DNA from: Novosphingobium mathurense
Lineage (GTDB): Bacteria; Pseudomonadota; Alphaproteobacteria; Sphingomonadales; Sphingomonadaceae
Assembly: GCF_900168325.1 (NCBI RefSeq)
Contig: NZ_FVZE01000002.1
Coordinates: 186,001 to 250,000, forward strand
Reading direction: 5' to 3'
Length of the DNA stretch: 64,000 nt
Positions 34,289-42,622 of this stretch are shown here, piece after piece (the stretch's first letter is position 1; each line of letters starts with the position of its first letter). The position numbers were made by a program, and so were the translations under genes. The notes beneath the pieces were generated by a model that was not told the origin of the DNA, made no database searches, and worked only from the letters and a program-made list of their open reading frames with translations.

Positions 34289-35676
34289 GCCATCGCTTCG
34301 ATCCGACGATCCTGCGCGAATATGACATTCGCGGGGTGGTCGGCGAGACGCTCGGCCCCGATGACGCCCGCGCGATCGGCCGTAGCTTCGGCACGCTCGT
34401 GCGGCGCGCCGGGGGGCGCAAGGTTGCGGTCGGGCGTGACGGTCGGACCAGTTCACCGATGCTGGAGGCCGCGCTGGTCGAGGGGCTGACGGGCTGCGGC
34501 GTCGATGTCGTGCAGATCGGCCTGGGGCCGACGCCGATGCTCTACTTTGCCGAGGCCACTGGCGCGGACATTGACGCGGGCATCCAGATCACCGGCAGCC
34601 ACAACCCGCCCGGGCACAACGGTTTCAAGATGGTGCTGGCAGGCAAGCCGTTCTTCGGAGAGGACATCGCCCGCCTCGGTGCCATGGCGCAGGCGGGGGT
34701 CTGGGACGAAGGTGCCGGCCGTGTAGAGGCTCGCGAGGTCCTGGAAGCCTACGTCGCCCGGATCGTCGAGGGTCTGGGCGACGTGCCGAGGGCGGCGCTG
34801 TCCGCGCTGCGAATCGGCTGGGATGCCGGAAACGGGGCTGCCGGGCCGGCACTGGAAAAGCTGACGGCGCGCTTGCCGGGTAAGCATTTCCTGCTCTTCA
34901 CCACGGTCGACGGGACCTTTCCCAATCACCATCCCGATCCGACCGAGGAAGCCAACCTGGTCGACCTCAAGGCGCTCGTCGCGGCCGAGGGACTGGACTT
35001 CGGCATCGCTTTCGACGGCGATGCCGACCGCATCGGCGTGGTCGATGGAATGGGGCGAACGATTTGGGGCGATCAGCTGCTGATGATCTTTGCCGAAGAC
35101 CTGTTGCGGCTGGTTCCCGGGGCGACCGTCATCGCTGACGTCAAGGCGTCGCAGGCCCTCTTCGATGCGATTGCCGGCCATGGCGGGGTTCCGCTGATGT
35201 GGAAGACCGGCCATTCGCTGATGAAGGCGAAAATGGCCGAGACAGGGGCGCCGCTGGCCGGAGAGATGAGCGGCCACGTCTTCTTCGCGCATGACTTTTA
35301 TGGCTACGACGACGCGCTCTATGCGGCGGTCCGACTGATGGCAGCCTCGGTGCGCCTGGGCCGCTCCATCACCGAATTGCGCGGGGCCATGCCGGACCTG
35401 CTCAATACGCCCGAGCTGCGTTTCCACGTCGATGAGAACCGCAAGTTCGCGGCGGTCGAGGAAGTGCGCCAGCGGCTTGCCGAAGCGGGGGCCGATTTCA
35501 TCGCCATCGATGGCGTGCGGGTGAGGACCCCGGATGGCTGGTGGCTGCTGCGGGCCTCAAACACGCAGGACGTGCTGGTCGCCCGCGCCGAGAGCACGAC
35601 GGCGCAAGGACTGGAGCGTCTTATCGCGCAAGTCGACGCGCAGCTTGCCGCATCGGGGCTTGCGCGAGACAACTGA
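34285..35676 (+). CDS. Phosphomannomutase/phosphoglucomutase
   Basis: A 463-residue alpha-D-phosphohexomutase that interconverts hexose 1- and 6-phosphates for GDP-mannose, UDP-glucose and surface polysaccharide precursors. All four signature loops are visible: phosphoserine loop [12 protein letters not shown], metal loop [10 protein letters not shown], sugar loop GEMSGHVFF and the C-terminal phosphate loop ([14 protein letters not shown]). The family includes sphingomonad PgmG. It is coupled to the J-domain gene by ATGA and lies convergent with the MgtC/DUF4010 gene. Confidence 0.94.
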   Translation: MSHRFDPTILREYDIRGVVGETLGPDDARAIGRSFGTLVRRAGGRKVAVGRDGRTSSPMLEAALVEGLTGCGVDVVQIGLGPTPMLYFAEATGADIDAGIQITGSHNPPGHNGFKMVLAGKPFFGEDIARLGAMAQAGVWDEGAGRVEAREVLEAYVARIVEGLGDVPRAALSALRIGWDAGNGAAGPALEKLTARLPGKHFLLFTTVDGTFPNHHPDPTEEANLVDLKALVAAEGLDFGIAFDGDADRIGVVDGMGRTIWGDQLLMIFAEDLLRLVPGATVIADVKASQALFDAIAGHGGVPLMWKTGHSLMKAKMAETGAPLAGEMSGHVFFAHDFYGYDDALYAAVRLMAASVRLGRSITELRGAMPDLLNTPELRFHVDENRKFAAVEEVRQRLAEAGADFIAIDGVRVRTPDGWWLLRASNTQDVLVARAESTTAQGLERLIAQVDAQLAASGLARDN

Positions 35677-35694
35677 GGCGCACGGCAAGCGGGA

Positions 35695-36966
35695 TCAGAT
35701 CAGGAGCAGGGCGGTCACCGTCACGGGAATCGCGCAGGCGATCAGGGGGAGCGTCCCGTGCTTGCCCTTGTGCCAACCGCCGACGCTGCTGGCGACGAAG
35801 GCCTTGAACAGGGTGTTGAGAATGACCGGCACGGAGAGGACGAGACCTGCAGTCCTTGGCGTCAGCGTGCCTGCGGGCAAGTTGCCTAGAGTGATGATCG
35901 CGGAATCCACGTCCACCGCGCCCGAGAGCGCCAGGACGATGGCGAGTTCCCTGTCGCCGAAGTGCTGGAGCACCCATTGCGCAGCTACCGTCAGGACCAT
36001 GACCAGCACGGTCAGCAGCAGGGCAGGGCCGATGTCGAAGGGGTTGCGCATCTCGACGTCGTGACCGTCCTCGCTGCGCTTCTCCTGCGCGGCGCGCCGC
36101 AGATACCACAAGGCGATGACGAGGCTCACCACCATGCCGGGGGCGACGATTTGCGCCAGTTCGGGCAGGGCGGGCGGGGCAAGAACGCTCACGAGCGCGA
36201 GCACGCGCATGAACATTACCAGCGATGCCAGGGAGATCCCGGCGGCCACGATCATGGTTCCCTGCGTCCCCTCCTTCAGCTTGTTGGCAAGCGAGGCGGT
36301 CACCGCCGTGGAGGAGACGAAGGATCCGGCTGCCGCGGTTGCGAGGATGCCGCGCGTCGGGCCGAGGATGCGGGCGGCGAAATAGCCGGCGAAGGAGAAA
36401 CCCGAAACCAGCACGACGACGAGCCAGAGCTTGCGCGGGTTCCATGCGTCGTAGGGGCCGAAGGACTTGTCGGGCAGCAGCGGAAGGATGACGAGCGCGA
36501 TCAGCGCGAAGCGCGCGATGGAGAGCATCTCCTTCTCGCTCAGATGCCGGATCCAGCCGTGGAGCTGCGTGCGCATGGCCAGGATCAGGACCATCACGAC
36601 GGCGATGGCGATGCCCAGCAATTCTTCTCCGGTGCCGACCAGAAAGCCGCAGGCGAGCGTGAGCAGGGCGACGATCCCGGACGTGCCGTCGATCCGCTGG
36701 GAGCTGCGCGTAGCCCTTTCGTAGCCGAGGATTACCAGGGCGCAGATCGCCACCAGCAGCGTCGTGGCCGGACCTTTGGCATTGGTGTAGAGCAGGCCGG
36801 CCAGGCTCCCGCCCAGGCCGATGAGGGCGAAGGTACGGATACCGGCAAAGCGCGAGCCTTCCGGCTGGTCGCGCAGGACCCAGCCGCGCTGGAGGCCGAC
36901 GAGCAGCCCCAGTGCCAGACCGACACCGGCGGCCGTCAGGTGATCGGTGTCGGCAATCGCTATCAT
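35695..36966 (-). CDS. MgtC/SapB-DUF4010 membrane protein
   Basis: A 423-residue inner-membrane protein. Residues 1-130 form a MgtC/SapB-like domain (ALGLLVGLQRGW, FAGIRTFALIGLGG) and the rest a DUF4010 domain with about eight helices (VDVDSAIITLG, VILNTLFKAFVA). The function of the fusion is not established. ATG at 36966 has a strong AGGGAGGTGG upstream, which rules out a longer in-frame start at 37059. It lies between convergent phosphomannomutase and divergent helicase genes. Confidence 0.87.
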   Translation of the reverse strand: MIAIADTDHLTAAGVGLALGLLVGLQRGWVLRDQPEGSRFAGIRTFALIGLGGSLAGLLYTNAKGPATTLLVAICALVILGYERATRSSQRIDGTSGIVALLTLACGFLVGTGEELLGIAIAVVMVLILAMRTQLHGWIRHLSEKEMLSIARFALIALVILPLLPDKSFGPYDAWNPRKLWLVVVLVSGFSFAGYFAARILGPTRGILATAAAGSFVSSTAVTASLANKLKEGTQGTMIVAAGISLASLVMFMRVLALVSVLAPPALPELAQIVAPGMVVSLVIALWYLRRAAQEKRSEDGHDVEMRNPFDIGPALLLTVLVMVLTVAAQWVLQHFGDRELAIVLALSGAVDVDSAIITLGNLPAGTLTPRTAGLVLSVPVILNTLFKAFVASSVGGWHKGKHGTLPLIACAIPVTVTALLLI

Positions 36967-37116
36967 TCCACCTCCCTGCGGCGTCGTTGCGGCCTTCTTC
37001 GAAGATCGCGGCATGTGTCGCAAGGGGGCTTGCCGGAACCGGACGAGTTCCCGCTGCATTTTCAGTGGGGAACGCTATGTTGCAGGTCCGATGAGCCGAG
37101 CCGGGACAGACCAGGA

Positions 37117-39591
37117 ATGACTGAGCAAGCGGGAGTCCCGCCCGAGATCGCGCAATGGTTCGAAGGGCGGGGCTGGCGCGTCCGGCGCCACCAGGCCGAA
37201 ATGCTGGCGGCTGCGGACGAGGGGCGCCATGCCCTGCTGGTGGCGGATACCGGAGCGGGCAAGACCCTTGCAGGCTTCCTGCCGACGCTGGCGGCCTTCT
37301 GTCCCTCGCGGCTGGGCGGGGCGATACCTGTCGACGGTCTCCACACGCTCTACGTCTCACCGCTCAAGGCGCTGGCGCACGATGTGCAGCGCAACCTCCT
37401 GACCCCGGTCGAGGAAATCGGGCTGCCGGTCCGCATCGAGACCCGCAGTGGCGATACGCCGTCCGACCGCAAGGCCCGGCAGCGGGCCCGTCCACCGCAT
37501 GTCCTGCTGACGACGCCCGAATCGCTGTCCCTGCTGCTCAGCTATCCGGAAGCGCCGGAGCTGTTCTCCACCCTGCGGCGGGTAGTGATCGACGAAGTAC
37601 ACGCATTCGCCACCGGCAAGCGCGGCGATCTGCTGGCACTCTCGCTTGCGCGGTTGCAGGCGCTTGCGCCCGGGATGCAGCGCGCAGCACTTTCGGCGAC
37701 CCTTGCCGACCCCGATTCCTACCGTGACTGGCTGGCACCGTGGGGGGACATCGATTCGGTCGCGCTCGTCGAGGGCGAGCCTGGCGCGGACCCGGATGTC
37801 TCCATTCTGCTTCCGCGCGACGAGCGGATTCCCTGGAGCGGGCATGCGGCGACCTGGGCGATCGACCAGCTCTACGAGAAGATCCGGGCGCATCGCACGA
37901 CGCTGGTGTTCACCAACACCCGCTTCCTTGCCGAGTATATCTTCCAGTGCCTCTGGGACGCCAACGAGGACAAGCTGTCCATCGGCATCCATCACGGCTC
38001 CCTGTCGAAAGAGGCACGCCGCAAGGTGGAAGGGGCGATGGCGCGAGGCGAGTTGCGGGCGCTCGTCTGTACGGCCAGCCTCGATTTGGGCATCGACTGG
38101 GGCGATATCGACCTCGTCGTCCAGATGGGGGCGCCCAAGGGCTCCTCGCGCCTGCTGCAGCGCATCGGCAGGGCGAACCACCGCCTCGACAGCCCGAGCG
38201 AGGCCGTGCTGGTCCCGGGCAACCGCTTCGAGTTCTTCGAGGCATTCGCCGCGCAGGAGGCGGTCAGGGAAGGACGGCGCGACGGCGAGGGGTTCCGTCC
38301 GGGCGGTCTGGACGTCCTGGCCCAGCACGTCATGGCATGCGCCTGCTCCGGCCCGTTCCGGGAGGAAGATGTCCTGTCCGAAGTGCGCTCCACCCAGGCC
38401 TACGCCTGGGTGGACGAGACGATCTTCGCGCGGGTCCTCGATTTCGTGGCGACCGGCGGATATGCGCTGCGTTCCTACGACCGTTTCCGCCGGATCGTGA
38501 AGGAGAGGGACGGCACCTGGCGGCTGACCCATCCCGAGCATGCTGCGCGCCACCGGCTCAACGCCGGGATCATCGTCGATGCCGAGATGCTGGATGTGCG
38601 CTTTCGTAACGGCCGCTCGCTGGGCAAGGTGGAGGAGGGGTTCGGCGCCAGCCTGGAGCCCGGCGATACCTTCCGCTTTGCCGGCATGGATCTAGAAGTG
38701 GAATCGCTCAAGGATCTCGACCTTGTCGTCCGGGCGGCGAAGCGTTCGGCGACGATCCCCAGCTACATGGGGCAACGCATGCCGATCTCGACCCATCTGG
38801 CGGACCGGGTGCGCGAGATGCTGGCGGACCGGGCTGGCTGGGCGCGCTTTCCCGATGACGTGCGCGAATGGCTGGAAGTGCAGGACTGGCGCTCGCACCT
38901 GCCGGCTCCGGGGCGCCTTCTGGTCGAGAGCTTTCCCCATCGCGGGCTGGCCTATACGACCTACTACACATTCGAGGGCTGGCCGGCGAACCAGTCGTTG
39001 GGAATGCTGGTGACGCGCCGCATGGAGGATCGCGGGCTGGGCCCGCTCGGCTTCGTGGCGACAGACTATGCGCTATCCATCTGGGGCCTCGAGCCGGTGG
39101 AGGATCCGGCGGCTCTGCTCTCACCCGACATCCTCACCCACGAATTCGTCGACTGGGTGCAGCAGTCCTATCTGCTGCGCCGGGCGTTCCGAGAGGTCGC
39201 CGTGATTTCCGGCCTTGTCGAGCGACAGCAACCCGGCAAGCGCAAGTCGGGACGGCAGGTCACCTTCTCGACCGACCTGATCTACGATGTCCTGCGCAAG
39301 TACGAGCCGGATCACCTCCTGCTTGAGGCGGCCTGGGCCGACGCCCGCTCGCGCATGACCGACGTGGCGCGTGTGGCGGATGTCCTCGACCGGGCCGCGC
39401 GCGAGATCGATCACATTCGGCTCGATCGGATCAGCCCGCTGTCCGTTCCCGTGCTATCCATGATCGGGCGGGAGAACCTGCCGTCCGGAGCGGCGGATGA
39501 CGAATTGCTTCACGAGGCGGAAAGCCTCGCCTCGCTTGCCATGCGTGTCGATCCGGTGCTGGAGGACCAGTTTCGAAGGTCGCCCGGTTGA
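37117..39591 (+). CDS. Lhr-type DEXH-box helicase (ligase-associated DNA damage response)
   Basis: An 824-residue superfamily 2 helicase. Walker A ADTGAGKTLAGFLP (about 46-59), DEVH at residues 159-162, the SAT-like AALSATLADP and QRIGRANHRLD motif VI are present. The C-terminal Lhr-core domain (AHPGYALR..., FRFAGMDLEVE) matches the ligase-associated DEXH helicase family. In many bacteria these genes neighbour an ATP-dependent DNA ligase, a metallo-beta-lactamase-fold exonuclease and a phosphoesterase; none lies next to it here. ATG at 37117 has AGGA upstream. A strong terminator follows. Confidence 0.93.
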   Translation: MTEQAGVPPEIAQWFEGRGWRVRRHQAEMLAAADEGRHALLVADTGAGKTLAGFLPTLAAFCPSRLGGAIPVDGLHTLYVSPLKALAHDVQRNLLTPVEEIGLPVRIETRSGDTPSDRKARQRARPPHVLLTTPESLSLLLSYPEAPELFSTLRRVVIDEVHAFATGKRGDLLALSLARLQALAPGMQRAALSATLADPDSYRDWLAPWGDIDSVALVEGEPGADPDVSILLPRDERIPWSGHAATWAIDQLYEKIRAHRTTLVFTNTRFLAEYIFQCLWDANEDKLSIGIHHGSLSKEARRKVEGAMARGELRALVCTASLDLGIDWGDIDLVVQMGAPKGSSRLLQRIGRANHRLDSPSEAVLVPGNRFEFFEAFAAQEAVREGRRDGEGFRPGGLDVLAQHVMACACSGPFREEDVLSEVRSTQAYAWVDETIFARVLDFVATGGYALRSYDRFRRIVKERDGTWRLTHPEHAARHRLNAGIIVDAEMLDVRFRNGRSLGKVEEGFGASLEPGDTFRFAGMDLEVESLKDLDLVVRAAKRSATIPSYMGQRMPISTHLADRVREMLADRAGWARFPDDVREWLEVQDWRSHLPAPGRLLVESFPHRGLAYTTYYTFEGWPANQSLGMLVTRRMEDRGLGPLGFVATDYALSIWGLEPVEDPAALLSPDILTHEFVDWVQQSYLLRRAFREVAVISGLVERQQPGKRKSGRQVTFSTDLIYDVLRKYEPDHLLLEAAWADARSRMTDVARVADVLDRAAREIDHIRLDRISPLSVPVLSMIGRENLPSGAADDELLHEAESLASLAMRVDPVLEDQFRRSPG

Positions 39592-39613
39592 GCGCGTATC
39601 ATGCGCGCATAGA

Positions 39614-39641
39614 AAAAGGGGCGGATTTCTCCGCCCCTTTT
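39614..39641. terminator. Bidirectional Rho-independent terminator
   Basis: The perfect arms AAAAGGGGCGG (39614-39624) and CCGCCCCTTTT (39631-39641) surround a short loop. The run of A on one side and T on the other make it usable in both directions, between the helicase (plus) and exbD (minus). Confidence 0.88.
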
Positions 39642-39673
39642 CCGTGATCCTGAATGGATCCGCCGGTTTCGAC

Positions 39674-40108
39674 TTACTTGCCGAATTCAGCGTACTGTTC
39701 GTTGCCGACGAAGCCGAACTTCGAGACCTGCGAAGCCTTGATCACCTGCAGCACCTTGGCCGAGAGATCGTAGCTGGCCTGCGGCTCCGGCTGGAACTGC
39801 AGTTCCGGCTCGGGATCGATCTTGGTCGTGTCCGCGAGCAGGCGCTGCAGGGTCGCGCCGTCGATCTGGTTGCCGTTCCACATGATCTTGTCATCCGAGG
39901 TAAGGACAACCTTGTTGCGGACCGGGTCGACCGGCGGAGGGGTGTCCGTCGGAGGGGTTGCAACCGGCAGGTCGATGTCGATCGAGTGCGTCGCAACCGG
40001 GATGGTGATGATGAACATGATGAGGAGAACGAGCATGACGTCGATCAACGGCGTCGTGTTCATTTCCATCATCGGCGAGCCATCATCCTTGCCGCCTGAC
40101 ATTGCCAT
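39674..40108 (-). CDS. exbD: ExbD/TolR biopolymer transport protein (distal copy)
   Basis: A 144-residue inner-membrane protein of the TonB system. A short cytoplasmic segment leads to a single membrane helix starting NTTPLIDVMLVLLIMFI with the conserved proton-path aspartate (LIDVML), then a periplasmic domain. It is the last gene of tonB-exbB-exbD-exbD. Compared with its neighbour it has a short Pro-rich insert (VATPPTDTPPPVD). Confidence 0.93.
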   Translation of the reverse strand: MAMSGGKDDGSPMMEMNTTPLIDVMLVLLIMFIITIPVATHSIDIDLPVATPPTDTPPPVDPVRNKVVLTSDDKIMWNGNQIDGATLQRLLADTTKIDPEPELQFQPEPQASYDLSAKVLQVIKASQVSKFGFVGNEQYAEFGK

Positions 40109-40137
40109 GAGGTGTTACTCCTGTTCCTTTACGAACG

Positions 40138-40671
40138 TCAGGCGTTCGGGTCGACGGGGTTCGAGATGAACCCGACCGTCGGATAGCCCGAGATCTGGAC
40201 GTTGTAGATCGCACCGGCAACGCACCGCCACGGGGCGTTCACGTCGCCGCGGATGTGCACCTGCGGGATGAGGTCCGGATTCTTCATCAGGGCCTCGGCG
40301 CCGCCTTCGCGCTTCACGATCGAGTCGAGGCGCTTGAAGGCACGGTCGCGCAGTTCTTCCGCAGTGACCGGTGTGATGTTGTTGAAGTAGACGCGGCACT
40401 CGCCATTGCGCGATGCGCCCGTGTAACCGGGTTCACCTGCGTTGCGACCGGCATCGTCAGTCGTCGAAACGGTGAGGAGCAGGTTTTCGACCTTGTCCTT
40501 CGATTCAACCGACTTGATGATCGGAATGTGCAGCTTTTCGATCGTCTGGATCGCGACCGGAACCGCGATCAGGAAGATGATCAGAAGCACCAGCATGACG
40601 TCGACGAGCGGCGTCGTGTTGATGTCGGACATCGGTGAGTCTGCACCGCCTCCGCCCGTGGATATCGCCAT
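40138..40671 (-). CDS. exbD: ExbD/TolR biopolymer transport protein (proximal copy)
   Basis: A 177-residue ExbD with NTTPLVDVMLVLLIIFL (the conserved aspartate in the membrane helix) and a larger periplasmic domain containing an inserted loop (TTDDAGRNAGEPGYTGASRN) and two cysteines (ECRVYF and WRCVAG). It lies 29 bp upstream of the other exbD. Tandem, non-identical ExbDs are known in TonB-rich bacteria; the pair may have split roles. Confidence 0.93.
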   Translation of the reverse strand: MAISTGGGGADSPMSDINTTPLVDVMLVLLIIFLIAVPVAIQTIEKLHIPIIKSVESKDKVENLLLTVSTTDDAGRNAGEPGYTGASRNGECRVYFNNITPVTAEELRDRAFKRLDSIVKREGGAEALMKNPDLIPQVHIRGDVNAPWRCVAGAIYNVQISGYPTVGFISNPVDPNA

Positions 40672-40747
40672 AGTCTTATCCTAATCCTAGCGTTGCCCTG
40701 GGGAGGCGACGGACACGCATGCATCGCTCCGTCGCCTTGGGCCCCGA

Positions 40748-40778
40748 AAACGCGGCAGCTTGAGTACCTGCCGCGTTT
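40748..40778 (-). terminator. Intercistronic hairpin between exbB and exbD
   Basis: Arms AAACGCGGCAG (40748-40758) and CTGCCGCGTTT (40768-40778) are perfectly complementary around a 9-nt loop. Read on the minus strand the hairpin starts 8 bp after the exbB stop and is followed by TTTTCGGGG. It could be a partial terminator that lowers exbD output relative to exbB, or an RNA-stability element. Confidence 0.6.
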
Positions 40779-40786
40779 CTAGCGTC

Positions 40787-41557
40787 TTACGACTTGGCCG
40801 GAGCGGCAGCCGGCTTGGCCGGAGCAGCCTTGGCCGGAGCAGAAGCGATGGCGGGCTTCACGGCGCCCTTCGAGTTGATGTTCGCGAGAACGTCGTTCGA
40901 GAAGCCGGTCAGCATTTCCGCGATGCGCTTGTTGCGGCTCTGGAGGTAGTTGTAGGCGAGAACGGCGGGAACGGCGACGAGCAGACCCAGCGCGGTCATG
41001 ATCAGAGCTTCACCGACCGGACCGGCGACCTTGTCGATCGAGGCCGAACCGGCGATGCCGATGGCGATCAGAGCGCGGTAGATGCCGACGACGGTACCGA
41101 ACAGACCGATGAACGGTGCGGTCGCGCCGACGGTGGCAAGGAACGGCAGACCCGAAGCGAGACGCGCGTTGATGGTCGATTCCGAGCGAGCGAGCGAGCC
41201 GTGGAGCCAGTCGTGGGCTTCGAGCGAATCGGTCATCTTGGCGTGCTGGTCTTCAGCGGCGATGCCGTCGTCGACGAGCTGGCGCCATGCGCTGTTCTTT
41301 TCGAGCTTGGCGGCGCCTTCACGCAGGGTGGGAGCCTTCCAGAAGCTGGTGCGGACAGTGTTGAACTGGCGCAGGATCTTCGACTGTTCGAACCACTTGG
41401 TGAACAGGATGTAGAACGAACCGAAGGACATAATGCCGAGAATGATCACGGTCGCGTAGGCGATGAAGCCGCCCTGCTCGAGGGCTTCAGCGAAACCGAA
41501 TTTGTTCTGAGGCGCGGCGGCTTCGCCGGCAGCGGCGAGGATGTCAACGATAAGCAT
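40787..41557 (-). CDS. exbB: ExbB/TolQ/MotA family proton-channel protein
   Basis: A 256-residue inner-membrane protein with three helices: about 27-48 (FIAYATVIILGIMSFGSF), 130-160 and 170-195 (LIMTALGLLVAVPAVLAYNYL). The second helix region with PFIGLFGTVVGIYRAL carries the MotA/TolQ/ExbB signature. It forms the proton-driven motor for TonB with ExbD. The C-terminus is alanine/proline rich. It starts 69 bp after the tonB stop and is followed by a strong hairpin. Confidence 0.95.
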   Translation of the reverse strand: MLIVDILAAAGEAAAPQNKFGFAEALEQGGFIAYATVIILGIMSFGSFYILFTKWFEQSKILRQFNTVRTSFWKAPTLREGAAKLEKNSAWRQLVDDGIAAEDQHAKMTDSLEAHDWLHGSLARSESTINARLASGLPFLATVGATAPFIGLFGTVVGIYRALIAIGIAGSASIDKVAGPVGEALIMTALGLLVAVPAVLAYNYLQSRNKRIAEMLTGFSNDVLANINSKGAVKPAIASAPAKAAPAKPAAAPAKS

Positions 41558-41595
41558 GCGATTTTACCTCTCAAGAAGAATGCAGGAGTTGGCCG

Positions 41596-41612
41596 GGGTC
41601 CGCTCAGGACCC
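41596..41612 (-). repeat. Small hairpin between tonB and exbB
   Basis: GGGTCC/GGACCC arms around a GCTCA loop lie in the 68-bp gap between the tonB stop and exbB start. No T-run follows on the minus strand, so it is more likely a processing or stability stem than a terminator. Confidence 0.4.
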
Positions 41613-41625
41613 TGCCGTACAGGAG

Positions 41626-42279
41626 TTAGTTGAGCTTGTAGACGATCGCGGTCGAATACGTATCCGTCGTCGGATTACCCGCGGTGTCGAGGGCCGGGTT
41701 GAAGCGTGCGTAGCGGCTCATGCCGTCACATGCAGCTTCGTCCAGGTCCGGGCTGCCGCTCGAGCTCGTTACCGAGCATGCGGTAACCCTGCCGTCCGGG
41801 CCGATGGACACGCGCACGCCAACGCGACCTTCACGCTCTTCACGAGCGGCGCGGGTCGGGTAGTTGGCCTGGATGCGGGCTGCCCAGCTGTTCATGCCCT
41901 TGGGCGTGGCGCCCTTGGACTTGGACGGCGGCGGCGGCGGCGGCGGGGGTGCTGCAGTCTGGATGACCACAGGCGGCGGCGGCGGCGGGGTGATCACGGT
42001 CTGCACCGGCGGCGGGGCCGGAGCGATGTTGATCGGCGGCGGCGGCGCCACAATGGGCGGCGGCGGTACATTTTCCTGTTTCGGAGGTGGCGGCGGCGGC
42101 TCTTCCTCCTTGGGTTTCTCTTCCTTGATGTCCACGGTAGTCACCTTATTGATGACTTTCTTCGCCGCCTCGTAGGCGAGGCCCGTGACTAGCGCATAGC
42201 CGACGAAGACGTGGATCAGCGCGACAATGACAAGCGCGGTAATCTTATTACCGCTCATTTGCTGGTCAGCGTAAGCCAT
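41626..42279 (-). CDS. tonB: TonB energy-transducer protein
   Basis: A 217-residue protein with one N-terminal membrane helix (ITALVIVALIHVFVGYALVTG), a long proline/glutamate-rich spacer (KPKEEEPPPPPPKQ and further proline runs, about 50-125), and a C-terminal TonB domain (YPTRAAREEREGRVGVRVSI, RVTACSVTSSSGSPDLDEAA). It spans the periplasm to contact TonB-dependent receptors, using ExbB/ExbD energy. The gene is the first of the operon. A candidate promoter lies about 85-110 bp upstream. Confidence 0.95.
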   Translation of the reverse strand: MAYADQQMSGNKITALVIVALIHVFVGYALVTGLAYEAAKKVINKVTTVDIKEEKPKEEEPPPPPPKQENVPPPPIVAPPPPINIAPAPPPVQTVITPPPPPPVVIQTAAPPPPPPPPSKSKGATPKGMNSWAARIQANYPTRAAREEREGRVGVRVSIGPDGRVTACSVTSSSGSPDLDEAACDGMSRYARFNPALDTAGNPTTDTYSTAIVYKLN

Positions 42280-42361
42280 TCAGACGCATCACTCCATTAC
42301 CAAGCCCCGGACGAATCCAAGGGCGACCATGGCCTTCGCAGTTGCGAAGTCCATGACGAAA

Positions 42362-42390
42362 CTTAAATTACCCACCCTGACGGCTGACAA
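42362..42390 (-). promoter_or_regulatory. Candidate sigma-70-type promoter of tonB
   Basis: On the minus strand, TTGTCA (42390-42385) is followed by a 17-bp spacer and TTTAAG (42367-42362). These match -35/-10 consensus at five and four of six positions, with the best spacing. The start of tonB is about 75 bp downstream of the putative -10. Confidence 0.45.
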
Positions 42391-42568
42391 CCCTTAACCC
42401 GTAGACGGTGCAACGGGGGACCGGGCCGAGGGGCGTTTTTTTGTTTTTGCCCCGTTTTGCGAGCTTCATTAGCGGTGAAGCCCCCCCTGCGCAATGTCTT
42501 ATGAGCGTGACAGAGGTTAACCGTCAATTCAGCCCCGTTCGTACGAAATTATCGCCAAGCGATTTTGA

Positions 42569-42586
42569 GCCTGTCAATCGACAGGC
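42569..42586. promoter_or_regulatory. Inverted repeat upstream of the secreted orphan
   Basis: GCCTGTC-AATC-GACAGGC is a perfect 7-bp inverted repeat 36 bp upstream of the ATG at 42623. It could be an operator or a hairpin in the 5' leader. There is no downstream T-run, so it is not a terminator. Confidence 0.4.
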
Positions 42587-42622
42587 CTATACAGTTTGTT
42601 CTTTCTACGGAGATACCGTTCC

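Larger units (their letters stand above)
42280..42622. other. 343-bp intergenic region between tonB and a secreted orphan
   Basis: The gap is not coding by any frame I could support. It holds a candidate minus-strand promoter for tonB (42362-42390), a TTCGTACGAA palindrome (42538-42547) and a GCCTGTC/GACAGGC inverted repeat (42569-42586). Poly-C and poly-T patches (42425-42490) are also present. No tRNA or small RNA was recognised. Confidence 0.6.
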
